Assembly (NCBI GenBank): GCA_022560215.1
Contig: JADFTO010000079.1
Location: forward strand, 1-10,843
Length of the DNA stretch: 10,843 nt
Direction: 5' to 3'
Origin: Pseudomonadota bacterium
GTDB taxonomy: Bacteria > Pseudomonadota > Alphaproteobacteria > Rhodospirillales > 2-02-FULL-58-16
Shown here one piece after another: positions 6,055 through 10,843 of this stretch; positions within the stretch are counted from its first letter, which is position 1, and the number at the start of each line of letters is the position of its first letter. A program made the position numbers and the translations under genes. The notes beneath the pieces were generated by a model, which was given only the letters and a program-made list of their open reading frames with translations, did not search any database and was not told the origin of the DNA.

Positions 6055-6939
6055 TTGGGCCAGTTGATGAACACCCACGAGGTGGCGGAATACCTGCGGA
6101 TCAAGGAGCGGAAGGTCTACGACCTGGTGCGCCGGAAGAGCATCCCGTGTACACGGGTGACCGGCAAGTGGCTTTTTCCCAAGCACCTGATCGACCTGTG
6201 GGTGGCCCGGGACACGGAATTTCCGGGCCCCGACAGGGCCGCGCCGGCGCCGCCCGTGGTGGTCGGCAGCCACGACCCCTTGCTGGAGTGGTGCTTGCGC
6301 GAATCGGGAAGCGATCTCGCCATGCTGTCGGGCGGCAGCCTGGACGGCGTCCGGCGCCTGGCGGAAGGCGAGGCGGTGATGTGCGGACTCCACGTCTTCG
6401 ATGCCGACAGCGGCGAATACAACGTTCCGGTGGTGCGCCAGGCCTGCGCCGGCTTAGGCGTGGTGCTGATCGAATGGGGCTGGCGCGAACAGGGCCTGGT
6501 GCTGGCGCCGGGCAACCCGCTCGGCATCAAAACGCTCTCCGACCTGCGCGACAGGAAGGCCAGAGTCCAGGCCCGCCAGCACCAGGCGGGCAGCCAGCTG
6601 CTTCTGGTTCACCTGCTGTCCGACGCCGGGGTCAAGCTCGGCGACCTGACCATGGCCGAGCGCCCGGCGTTGACGGAAACGGACCTCGGCCTCGCCGTGC
6701 TCGAGGGCAAGGCCGACGCCGGCCTGGCCGTGTCCCAGGTGGCCCACCAGTTCCGCCTGGAGTTCCTGCCCCTGCACCGGGAACGCTACGACCTGCTGAT
6801 CCGCCGCCGCGATTATTTCGAGGACCCCTTCCAGGCGCTGCTCGCCTTCGCCTCGACGGAGGCCTTCCAGGCCCGCGCCAGGGAGATGGCCGGCTACGAC
6901 ACGGGCGGCCTGGGGCGGGTGGTCTACAACGCGCCTTGA
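6055..6939 (+). CDS. HTH and PBP-like domain one-component regulator, probable molybdate/tungstate sensor
   Basis: This 294-residue protein joins an N-terminal excisionase/MerR-type helix-turn-helix (about residues 5-50, MNTHEVAEYLRIKERKVYDL then GKWLFPKHLIDLWV) to a periplasmic-binding-protein-like domain (about 68-285). That domain is of the type grouped as COG1910/PF12727, which is related to molybdate-binding proteins. Motifs seen include LSGGSLDGVRRL (91-102), RQHQAGSQLLL (174-184) and GYDTGGLG (280-287). No signal peptide is present, so the binding domain works in the cytoplasm as a sensor fused to DNA binding. I start at TTG 6055 because GGAGGG (6040-6045) is correctly spaced for it; ATG 6067 is possible but would lie 21 bp from that site. 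Placement between moaA/ferredoxin and the tungstate transporter supports control of Mo/W uptake and cofactor genes. The domain call is strong; ligand and targets are inferred. Confidence 0.85.
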   Translation: MGQLMNTHEVAEYLRIKERKVYDLVRRKSIPCTRVTGKWLFPKHLIDLWVARDTEFPGPDRAAPAPPVVVGSHDPLLEWCLRESGSDLAMLSGGSLDGVRRLAEGEAVMCGLHVFDADSGEYNVPVVRQACAGLGVVLIEWGWREQGLVLAPGNPLGIKTLSDLRDRKARVQARQHQAGSQLLLVHLLSDAGVKLGDLTMAERPALTETDLGLAVLEGKADAGLAVSQVAHQFRLEFLPLHRERYDLLIRRRDYFEDPFQALLAFASTEAFQARAREMAGYDTGGLGRVVYNAP

Positions 6940-6977
6940 GCGGAATCCAGGCCCTGGACCGGCCGCTCCCCGTTCCG

Positions 6978-6986
6978 TGCTATAAT
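6978..6986 (+). promoter_or_regulatory. Extended -10 promoter for the TetR-like gene
   Basis: TGCTATAAT is a perfect extended -10 element (TGnTATAAT). A weak -35-like TGGACC lies at 6955-6960 with a long 20-bp spacer. Transcription would begin near 6993, almost on top of the GGGGAGG ribosome-binding site (6994-7000), giving a very short leader. Confidence 0.6.
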
Positions 6987-7001
6987 CGCCCCCGGGGAGG
7001 C

Positions 7002-7039
7002 GAGGACGATGGCGGCTAAAGAGGACGATGGCGGCTAAA
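7002..7039 (+). repeat. Perfect 19-bp tandem duplication over the TetR-like gene start
   Basis: GAGGACGATGGCGGCTAAA occurs twice in direct contact, at 7002-7020 and 7021-7039. Each copy carries a GAGG box, an ATG and the codons for MAAK. Because 19 is not a multiple of three, the first ATG (7009) gives only a 9-residue peptide (MAAKEDDGG) ending at TAA 7036-7038. The second ATG (7028) opens the full gene. Confidence 0.95.
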
Positions 7040-7651
7040 AGGGCGACAAAGGCGAAAAGGCCCGCCGGTCTCGGGGACCGCATCGTGGATGCGGCGGTTC
7101 TCATGGCCGAGGCGGAGGGCTGGGAGTCGGTGCGCCTGAGGCGGGTGGCCGGACGGCTGGGCATATCCCTGTCGGACGTGAATGCCCGCTACCGGGACCT
7201 GGACGCCGTCGCCGACGGCTGGTTCGCCCGCGCCAACGCCGCCATGATCGCGCCCAGGGGCCGAAGGTTCGCCGCCTTGGCGCCCCGCGAACGCTTGAGA
7301 GACCTCATGCAAAGCTGGTTCGACGCCTTGGCGCCTCACCGCCGGGTCGGCGCCCAGATGCTGGCCGCCAAGCTGTATCCGGCCCACCCCCACCACTGGG
7401 TTCCCCTGATCTTCACCCTCTCTCGCACCGTCCAATGGTTGCGCGACGCCGCCGGCCTGGACGCACGCGGCCGCCGGCGCCAGTTCGAGGAGGTGGGGCT
7501 GAGCGCCTTGTTCCTGGCTACCCTCGCCGTCTGGGCCAACGACTGCACGCCGGGCCAGGAAAGGACCCGAAAATTCCTCGACTCCCGGCTCTCCGAGGCC
7601 GACCGCGCCATGGGGCGCCTGTGGCCGGCGCGGGACGAGGACGCCTCCTGA
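7028..7651 (+). CDS. TetR-like transcriptional regulator
   Basis: This 207-residue protein is built like a TetR-family repressor. The N-terminal three-helix DNA-binding part is at about residues 15-60 (DRIVDAAVLMAEAEGWESV, then VAGRLGISLSDVNARYRDLD), followed by an all-helical ligand domain with a long arginine-rich stretch. The start is the second of two ATGs created by a 19-bp tandem duplication. Only this one gives the full frame, and it has a closely spaced AAGAGG, while the stronger GGGGAGG serves the first ATG. A perfect extended -10 lies just upstream, so it has its own promoter 88 bp after the HTH-PBP regulator. A 15-bp tandem duplication covers its stop. Some TetR-like proteins of this shape resemble the COQ9 fold, so a non-repressor role is possible. 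Its ligand and targets are unknown. Confidence 0.75.
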   Translation: MAAKRATKAKRPAGLGDRIVDAAVLMAEAEGWESVRLRRVAGRLGISLSDVNARYRDLDAVADGWFARANAAMIAPRGRRFAALAPRERLRDLMQSWFDALAPHRRVGAQMLAAKLYPAHPHHWVPLIFTLSRTVQWLRDAAGLDARGRRRQFEEVGLSALFLATLAVWANDCTPGQERTRKFLDSRLSEADRAMGRLWPARDEDAS

Positions 7652-7678
7652 CCCTTCCGCCGGTGACCCTTCCGCCGG
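7649..7678 (+). repeat. Perfect 15-bp tandem duplication over the TetR-like gene stop
   Basis: TGACCCTTCCGCCGG occurs twice in direct contact, at 7649-7663 and 7664-7678. The first copy starts with the stop codon of the TetR-like gene. Because 15 is a multiple of three, the second copy supplies a second in-frame TGA. Confidence 0.95.
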
Positions 7679-7691
7679 CCTGCCGCTCGGG

Positions 7692-7810
7692 ATCAAATTA
7701 GATAAAATTTTATCTAATTTTTATATAAATACAGTTAAAATAAAAAATGTTGTTTTAATTGAATGTTTATTTTACGATGTAGTTACTAGTTGTCGAACAT
7801 AAATAGAAAC
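7692..7810. other. AT-rich island between convergent genes
   Basis: About 115 bp is made almost wholly of A and T, in sharp contrast to the GC-rich genes on either side. It lies between the 3' ends of the TetR-like gene and tupA. It holds a 26-bp perfect palindrome at its left edge but no gene I can support. It may be a termination region, a protein-binding site or inserted foreign DNA. Confidence 0.6.
7695..7720 (+). terminator. 26-bp perfect AT palindrome, possible terminator or operator
   Basis: The half-site AAATTAGATAAAA is followed at once by its exact reverse complement, giving an uninterrupted 26-bp palindrome. On the plus strand it runs into TTTTT (7718-7722), so it could end transcription of the TetR-like gene, though a stem made nearly only of A-U pairs would be weak. 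A protein-binding palindrome or a cruciform site fits as well. Confidence 0.4.
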
Positions 7811-7812
7811 CC

Positions 7813-7843
7813 GGCGGTTAAAGCGCCCCCCTTAAGTGCCGCC
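7813..7843 (-). terminator. Possible weak terminator of the tup operon
   Basis: On the minus strand GGCGG and CCGCC (7843-7839 and 7817-7813), with short inner TTAA pairing, form a stem followed by GGGTTTCTATTT. This lies 56 bp past the tupA stop and after a stronger hairpin. The shape is acceptable but the stem is short. Confidence 0.35.
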
Positions 7844-7854
7844 ATGTTCGGCGC

Positions 7855-7897
7855 CCCCGCGTCCCGGATGCAAAAAAAGTCAATCCGGGACGCGGGG
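7855..7897. terminator. Strong 15-bp hairpin immediately after tupA
   Basis: CCCCGCGTCCCGGAT (7855-7869) and its exact reverse complement (7883-7897) enclose a 13-nt loop. The hairpin begins 1 bp after the tupA stop codon. In the minus-strand transcript the loop is U-rich but no U-run follows the stem; on the plus strand TCTTTTTT follows at 7902-7909. It may protect the tup mRNA 3' end or stop plus-strand transcription coming from the TetR-like gene. Confidence 0.55.
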
Positions 7898-7898
7898 A

Positions 7899-8789
7899 CT
7901 ATCTTTTTTGGGGGGCTGTTTCCGCCCCCTCTCGCCTCAAAGAAAGACCGCCCCCGGCGGTCATTGCCCGTCTTGTCAAGGCGTTCGGGAAAAAGGCCTG
8001 GGTGCCGTCGATGCGGTAGGATGCGATCGCCCGCTGGCCTTCGGCGCCGGTCAGCCAGTCGATAAGGGCCTGGCCTTCCCTGGCCTTCACGTGGGGGTGC
8101 TTTGCCGGGTTCACCAGGATGACGCCGTACTGGTTGAAGAGGCGTTCGTCGCCCTCGACCAGGATGGCGAGCGCCCCCTTGTTCCTGAACTTGAGCCAGG
8201 TGGAGCGGTCGGTGAGGGTGTAGGCGCCCATGGCGACGGCCGTGTTCAGGGTCGCCCCCATGTTGGAGCCGGTTTCCCGGTACCAGGTGCCGCTCGCCGC
8301 CCGCGCGTCCACGGACGCCGCCTTCCACAGGCTCAGCTCCTTCTTGTGGGTGCCGCTGTCGTCGCCCCGCGAGACGAAAAAGTTCCGCGACTCGGCGATC
8401 TTCCTAAGGGCGCTTGGGGCGGACCCCCGGCCCCGGACGCGGGCGGGGTCGCTCGCCGGGCCGACGATGACGAAATCGTTGTACATGAGGTCGAAGCGCT
8501 TCACCCCGTGGCCGCCGGCGACGAACGCCTCTTCCGATTCCTTGTGATGGACCAGGAGCACGTCGGCGTCGCCCCGGCGGGCCATCTTGATGGCCTGGCC
8601 GGTGCCGACGCCGACCACGTGGACCCGGATGCCGGTCTTTTCCGTGAACTTAGGCAAAATGTGGTCGTAGAGGCCCGAGTTCAGGGTCGAGGTGGTGGAG
8701 GCGAGGATGATGGACTCCCCGCCGGCGCCGGCAGCCGGGGCGAGCAGGGCGGCGGCGAAGGCCAAGGGCAGGAGGCGGCTGAAGGGCAT
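7899..8789 (-). CDS. tupA: Tungstate-binding periplasmic protein of an ABC transporter
   Basis: This is the substrate-binding subunit that captures tungstate (possibly molybdate) in the periplasm and hands it to TupB. Residues 1-24 are a signal peptide. The TupA signature STTSTLNSGL is at 31-40, with VGVGTGQAIK at 59-68, LMYNDFVIVGP at 101-111, SRGDDSGTHKKE at 140-151 and GAYTLTDRSTW at 188-198. These are family hallmarks, and the TTS and SR segments line the oxyanion pocket in known structures. The ATG at 8789 has AGAGGAAAT just upstream; an ATG 24 bp further up would put charged residues before the signal peptide. The gene lies 34 bp after tupC. The last ~25 residues after FFPNA are arginine- and glycine-rich and not typical of the family, and the stop touches a strong hairpin. 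Function is sure; choice of tungstate over molybdate rests on the family. Confidence 0.95.
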   Translation of the reverse strand: MPFSRLLPLAFAAALLAPAAGAGGESIILASTTSTLNSGLYDHILPKFTEKTGIRVHVVGVGTGQAIKMARRGDADVLLVHHKESEEAFVAGGHGVKRFDLMYNDFVIVGPASDPARVRGRGSAPSALRKIAESRNFFVSRGDDSGTHKKELSLWKAASVDARAASGTWYRETGSNMGATLNTAVAMGAYTLTDRSTWLKFRNKGALAILVEGDERLFNQYGVILVNPAKHPHVKAREGQALIDWLTGAEGQRAIASYRIDGTQAFFPNALTRRAMTAGGGLSLRREGAETAPQKR

Positions 8790-8823
8790 GATTTCCTCTT
8801 TATTCCCTATCAAGATCCGGGGC

Positions 8824-9567
8824 TCATCGAACCAGTTCGCCCCGGATGAAGGCCTGGGAGAGATCGTTGCGCGGCGCGGTGAAAAATCTCTCGGTGCTGG
8901 CCCTTTCCAGGAGCCGGCCGCGGTGGATGAACAGGATCTCGTCGCCCATGCGCCGGGCCTGGCCCAAATCGTGGGTGGTCATGATGACGCGGGTCCCGGC
9001 CTTGTGGATGGCGTTGATCACGTTCTCCACGGCGTGGGCCGCCGCCGGATCCAGACTCGCCGTGGGCTCGTCCAGGAACAGGACCTGGGGATCGAGCGCC
9101 CAGGCCCGGGTCAGGGCCAGCCTCTGCTGCTCGCCGACGCTGAGCACCCGGGCCGGGTGCCGGGCACGGCCCCTGAGGCCGGTGCGGGCCAGGGCCTCGG
9201 CGACCCGTTCCGCCCTTTCCGCCCTCGGCATGCCCCTGAGCGATAGGGCGTAGTCCACGTTGGCCGCGACGGAGCGCCGGAGCATGACGGGACGCTGGAA
9301 GACCATCGCCTGATAGGGGGCCGGGTTGACGCCCTTTTCCTCGGCGCCGAGCCAGGCGATGCGTCCGGCGCTGGGCCCGATCAGGCCGTGGCAGAGCCTC
9401 ATCAGCAGGCTCTTGCCGGCGCCGTTGGCGCCGATGATCACGGTCCTGGGGCCGGACTCGAAGCGGCAGGTGAAGTCCTTGATCAGGCGCTTGCCGCCGG
9501 CCTCGAAGGAGACTCCCTCGAGGGCGAGCGGCAGGATGGAGGAAGTGTTCTTGGAGGGCCTGTTCAT
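8824..9567 (-). CDS. tupC: Tungstate ABC transporter ATP-binding protein
   Basis: This is the 247-residue ATPase that drives TupB. Motifs in order are Walker A GANGAGKS (46-53), Q-loop Q91 in VFQRP, signature LSVGEQQ (142-148), Walker B VLFLDE (162-167), the D-loop SLDP, and switch histidine H199 in TTHD. All catalytic residues are present. The signature has valine where the first glycine of LSGG is usual, a mild oddity. The start ATG at 9567 overlaps the tupB stop as ATGA, so the two are translationally coupled. The frame stays open upstream for another ~280 codons, but that part is an out-of-frame shadow of tupB and is not protein. tupA follows 34 bp downstream. Family and role are sure. 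Confidence 0.94.
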   Translation of the reverse strand: MNRPSKNTSSILPLALEGVSFEAGGKRLIKDFTCRFESGPRTVIIGANGAGKSLLMRLCHGLIGPSAGRIAWLGAEEKGVNPAPYQAMVFQRPVMLRRSVAANVDYALSLRGMPRAERAERVAEALARTGLRGRARHPARVLSVGEQQRLALTRAWALDPQVLFLDEPTASLDPAAAHAVENVINAIHKAGTRVIMTTHDLGQARRMGDEILFIHRGRLLERASTERFFTAPRNDLSQAFIRGELVR

Positions 9568-10262
9568 GCTTCTTGCACGGTCATCTTGAGGATGGAGGCG
9601 GCGGCGTTGATGCCGGCCGAGAGGACCAGCAGGATGATCCCGAGGCCGAGCGCCGGGGCCAAGTTGCCCCGCGACACCTCGAGGGTGATCGCCGTGGTCA
9701 TCACCCGTGTCAGGTGGTCGATGTTGCCGCCGACGATCATCACCGCGCCCACTTCCGCCGAGGCCCGCCCGAACCCGGCCAGCACCACCGTGATGAGGGT
9801 GAAGCGTCCGTCCCAGAGCAGGGTGCTCATGGCCCGGCCCGGCCCGGCGCCGAGGGAGCGCAGCTGTTCCTCGTACTCGTTCCACAGGTCCTCGACCACC
9901 TGACGGGTGAGGGCGGCGATGATGGGCGTCACCAGGAGCATCTGGGCGATGATCATGGCCGCCGGCGTGAACAGCAGGCCGAGCACGCCCAGGGGCCCGG
10001 CCCTGGAAAGCAGGAGATAGACGATCAGCCCCACCACCACCGGCGGCAGCCCCATGAGGGCGTTCGTGATGACCACCAGGACGGCGCGGCCGGGGAAGCG
10101 GAACAGGGCCAACGCCGCCCCCACCGGCAGTCCGACGGCGGCGGCCAGCGCCACCGCGGCGAGGCTGACCTTGAGCGACAGCGCCACGATCTCGGCCAGG
10201 TCCTCGTCCAGGTCGACGATGAGCATGATCGCGGCCATGAAGGCGTCGGCGAAATCGGCCAT
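9564..10262 (-). CDS. tupB: Tungstate ABC transporter permease
   Basis: This is the 232-residue inner-membrane channel subunit of the TupABC importer. About five hydrophobic segments are seen, near residues 24-52, 60-84, 90-117, 155-178 and 203-226. The cytoplasmic coupling loop, EYEEQLRSLGAGPGRAM (about 129-145), has the EAA-type pattern with a conserved glycine that contacts TupC. The C-terminal part carries GRASAEVGAVMIVGGN (165-180), typical of TupB and related sulfate/molybdate permeases. The ATG at 10262 matches the family N-terminus, though its ribosome-binding site is weak (AGG about 20 bases away), so translation may depend on leader structure. It is the first gene of the order tupB-tupC-tupA, unlike the more usual A-B-C order. 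Its promoter should lie in the AT-rich divergent region shared with fdhD. Confidence 0.93.
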   Translation of the reverse strand: MADFADAFMAAIMLIVDLDEDLAEIVALSLKVSLAAVALAAAVGLPVGAALALFRFPGRAVLVVITNALMGLPPVVVGLIVYLLLSRAGPLGVLGLLFTPAAMIIAQMLLVTPIIAALTRQVVEDLWNEYEEQLRSLGAGPGRAMSTLLWDGRFTLITVVLAGFGRASAEVGAVMIVGGNIDHLTRVMTTAITLEVSRGNLAPALGLGIILLVLSAGINAAASILKMTVQEA

Positions 10263-10457
10263 GGCGTGGGGGCCCCGCTACCTGCAAAATATGTCTTTTA
10301 ATACCATATAATGGCATATAATGGAAAATAAACATAAAATCACTTATATTCGCAAGGTTGACCGGTCCCCTCATGGCGGGTGGTTTGGCCGGAGCGCTTG
10401 TGTCGGCGTGCCCGGCCACCCATAGTCACCTAAAGGAAACGGCCCCGGGGGGAACCC
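10263..10457. promoter_or_regulatory. Divergent control region of tupBCA and fdhD
   Basis: This 195-bp gap separates two divergently transcribed Mo/W genes. Positions 10284-10350 are AT-rich. They include the tandem 10-bp repeat at 10305-10324, two plus-strand TATAAT hexamers (10307-10312 and 10317-10322), and TTGACCGG at 10358-10365. The word TATAATGGCATA here closely matches TATAATGCATA at 6016-6026 in the other divergent region, so a common regulator is plausible. Precise -35/-10 pairs for either gene could not be fixed. Confidence 0.55.
10305..10324. repeat. Tandem 10-bp repeat CATATAATGG in the tup/fdhD control region
   Basis: CATATAATGG occurs twice in direct contact (10305-10314 and 10315-10324), so the two units lie one helical turn apart. 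Each holds a TATAAT, and the first, with the base before it, forms CCAT-ATA-ATGG, a small palindrome. It is a good candidate for a protein-binding site or doubled -10. Confidence 0.7.
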
Positions 10458-10843
10458 ATGACCGCCGAGTTTCTGATAACGCCCGATCCAAAGGATCCGC
10501 GCCTCACCCGGCGGGTCGACGGCATCGATCAGGACGGCGCCACCCTGAGCACGTCCGTGACCGTCGAGCGCCCCCTGACTCTCTATCTCAACGGCCAGGA
10601 AATCGTCACCATGATGACCATCGGCGATTACCCCGAATACCTGGCCGTCGGTTATCTGGTGAACCAGAACATGCTCGGGCCGGACGACGAGATCACCGGC
10701 GTCGATTACGACGACGACATCGATACCGTGGTCGTGCGCACGGCCCGGGACACCGACTTCGAGGACAAGCTGAAAAAGAAGACCCTGACGTCGGGATGCG
10801 CCCAGGGCACCGGCTGCGGCGGCGTAATGGATAAAATCGACCA
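10458..10843 (+). CDS. fdhD: Formate dehydrogenase accessory sulfurtransferase FdhD, 3' end outside window
   Basis: FdhD passes sulfur from a cysteine desulfurase to the Mo/W-bis-pyranopterin cofactor, giving the sulfido ligand needed for formate dehydrogenase activity. The 128 codons present show the family pattern: a VERPLTLYLNG strand (36-46), the MTIGDYPEYLAVGYL region (53-67) that resembles the usual FdhD GYL helix, and the active-site loop TSGCAQGTGCGG (111-122) with C114 and C120. Escherichia coli FdhD instead has a CxxC loop, so this belongs to the GCxQGT-type branch. The ATG at 10458 is preceded by GGGGGGAA, and the frame is open to the window edge. It is divergent from tupBCA, which ties tungstate uptake to formate dehydrogenase maturation. 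Downstream neighbours are out of view. Confidence 0.9.
   Translation, partial: MTAEFLITPDPKDPRLTRRVDGIDQDGATLSTSVTVERPLTLYLNGQEIVTMMTIGDYPEYLAVGYLVNQNMLGPDDEITGVDYDDDIDTVVVRTARDTDFEDKLKKKTLTSGCAQGTGCGGVMDKID

Noticed and set aside
9568..10419. The tupC frame stays open far upstream, giving an apparent 531-residue protein.
   Set aside because: The upstream part is arginine- and proline-rich, lies out of frame over tupB, and has no domain. tupC starts at the coupled ATG 9567.
10358..10834. A plus-strand open frame of 158 codons overlapping fdhD.
   Set aside because: It is an arginine/histidine-rich shadow of fdhD in another frame; the real fdhD frame has the GCAQGT loop.
1..10843. A CRISPR array, tRNA, rRNA or integrase/attachment site.
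   Set aside because: None was seen. The repeats present are single tandem duplications without spacers, and no tRNA-like cloverleaf was noticed.

Overview
The window reads as chromosomal DNA of a GC-rich proteobacterium, most probably an alphaproteobacterium. The protein-coding DNA is very GC-rich with G/C at most third codon positions, and the gene families seen together here (a tungstate transporter, FdhD, a large multi-cluster ferredoxin, MoaA and a HTH-plus-molybdate-binding-domain regulator) often accompany formate dehydrogenase loci in that class. No tRNA, rRNA or CRISPR array was seen. The genus cannot be named from the sequence.

Left part (about 1-2490) is a worn, rearranged border. 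It holds an IS1-like transposase with no intact N- or C-terminus (143-838), lying in lower-GC DNA. A two-CBS-domain protein follows (997-1461), probably translationally coupled to a 23-codon small ORF. Its 3' end runs out of frame into a decayed CHAT (caspase-like) domain remnant (1428-1792). A minus-strand secreted TPR protein (1895-2452) comes next, and then a 42-codon coding-like scrap.

Middle and right part (about 2600-10843) is a molybdenum/tungsten and formate-dehydrogenase maturation neighbourhood. On the minus strand lie a 688-residue polyferredoxin (3811-5877) and moaA (2664-3644). Between them is a 166-bp leader with a long hairpin whose 3' arm can also pair with a sequence abutting the moaA ribosome-binding site. 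Divergent from the ferredoxin is a one-component regulator (6055-6939) with an excisionase-type HTH and a PBP-like (COG1910-type) molybdate/tungstate-binding domain. A TetR-like regulator follows (7028-7651), with a perfect short tandem duplication across its start codon and another across its stop codon. The tungstate ABC transporter is on the minus strand in the order tupB-tupC-tupA (10262 to 7899). Divergent from it is the start of fdhD (10458 to beyond the window edge).

Together these genes suggest a pathway. TupABC imports tungstate (or molybdate), MoaA starts pterin cofactor synthesis, FdhD sulfurates the cofactor for formate dehydrogenase, and the polyferredoxin supplies or relays electrons. 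The HTH-PBP protein is the obvious candidate metal-oxyanion sensor. The two divergent control regions (5878-6054 and 10263-10457) are AT-rich islands that share a TATAATG(G)CATA word, which makes them the best candidate operators. The catalytic formate dehydrogenase genes are not in the window and may lie beyond fdhD to the right.
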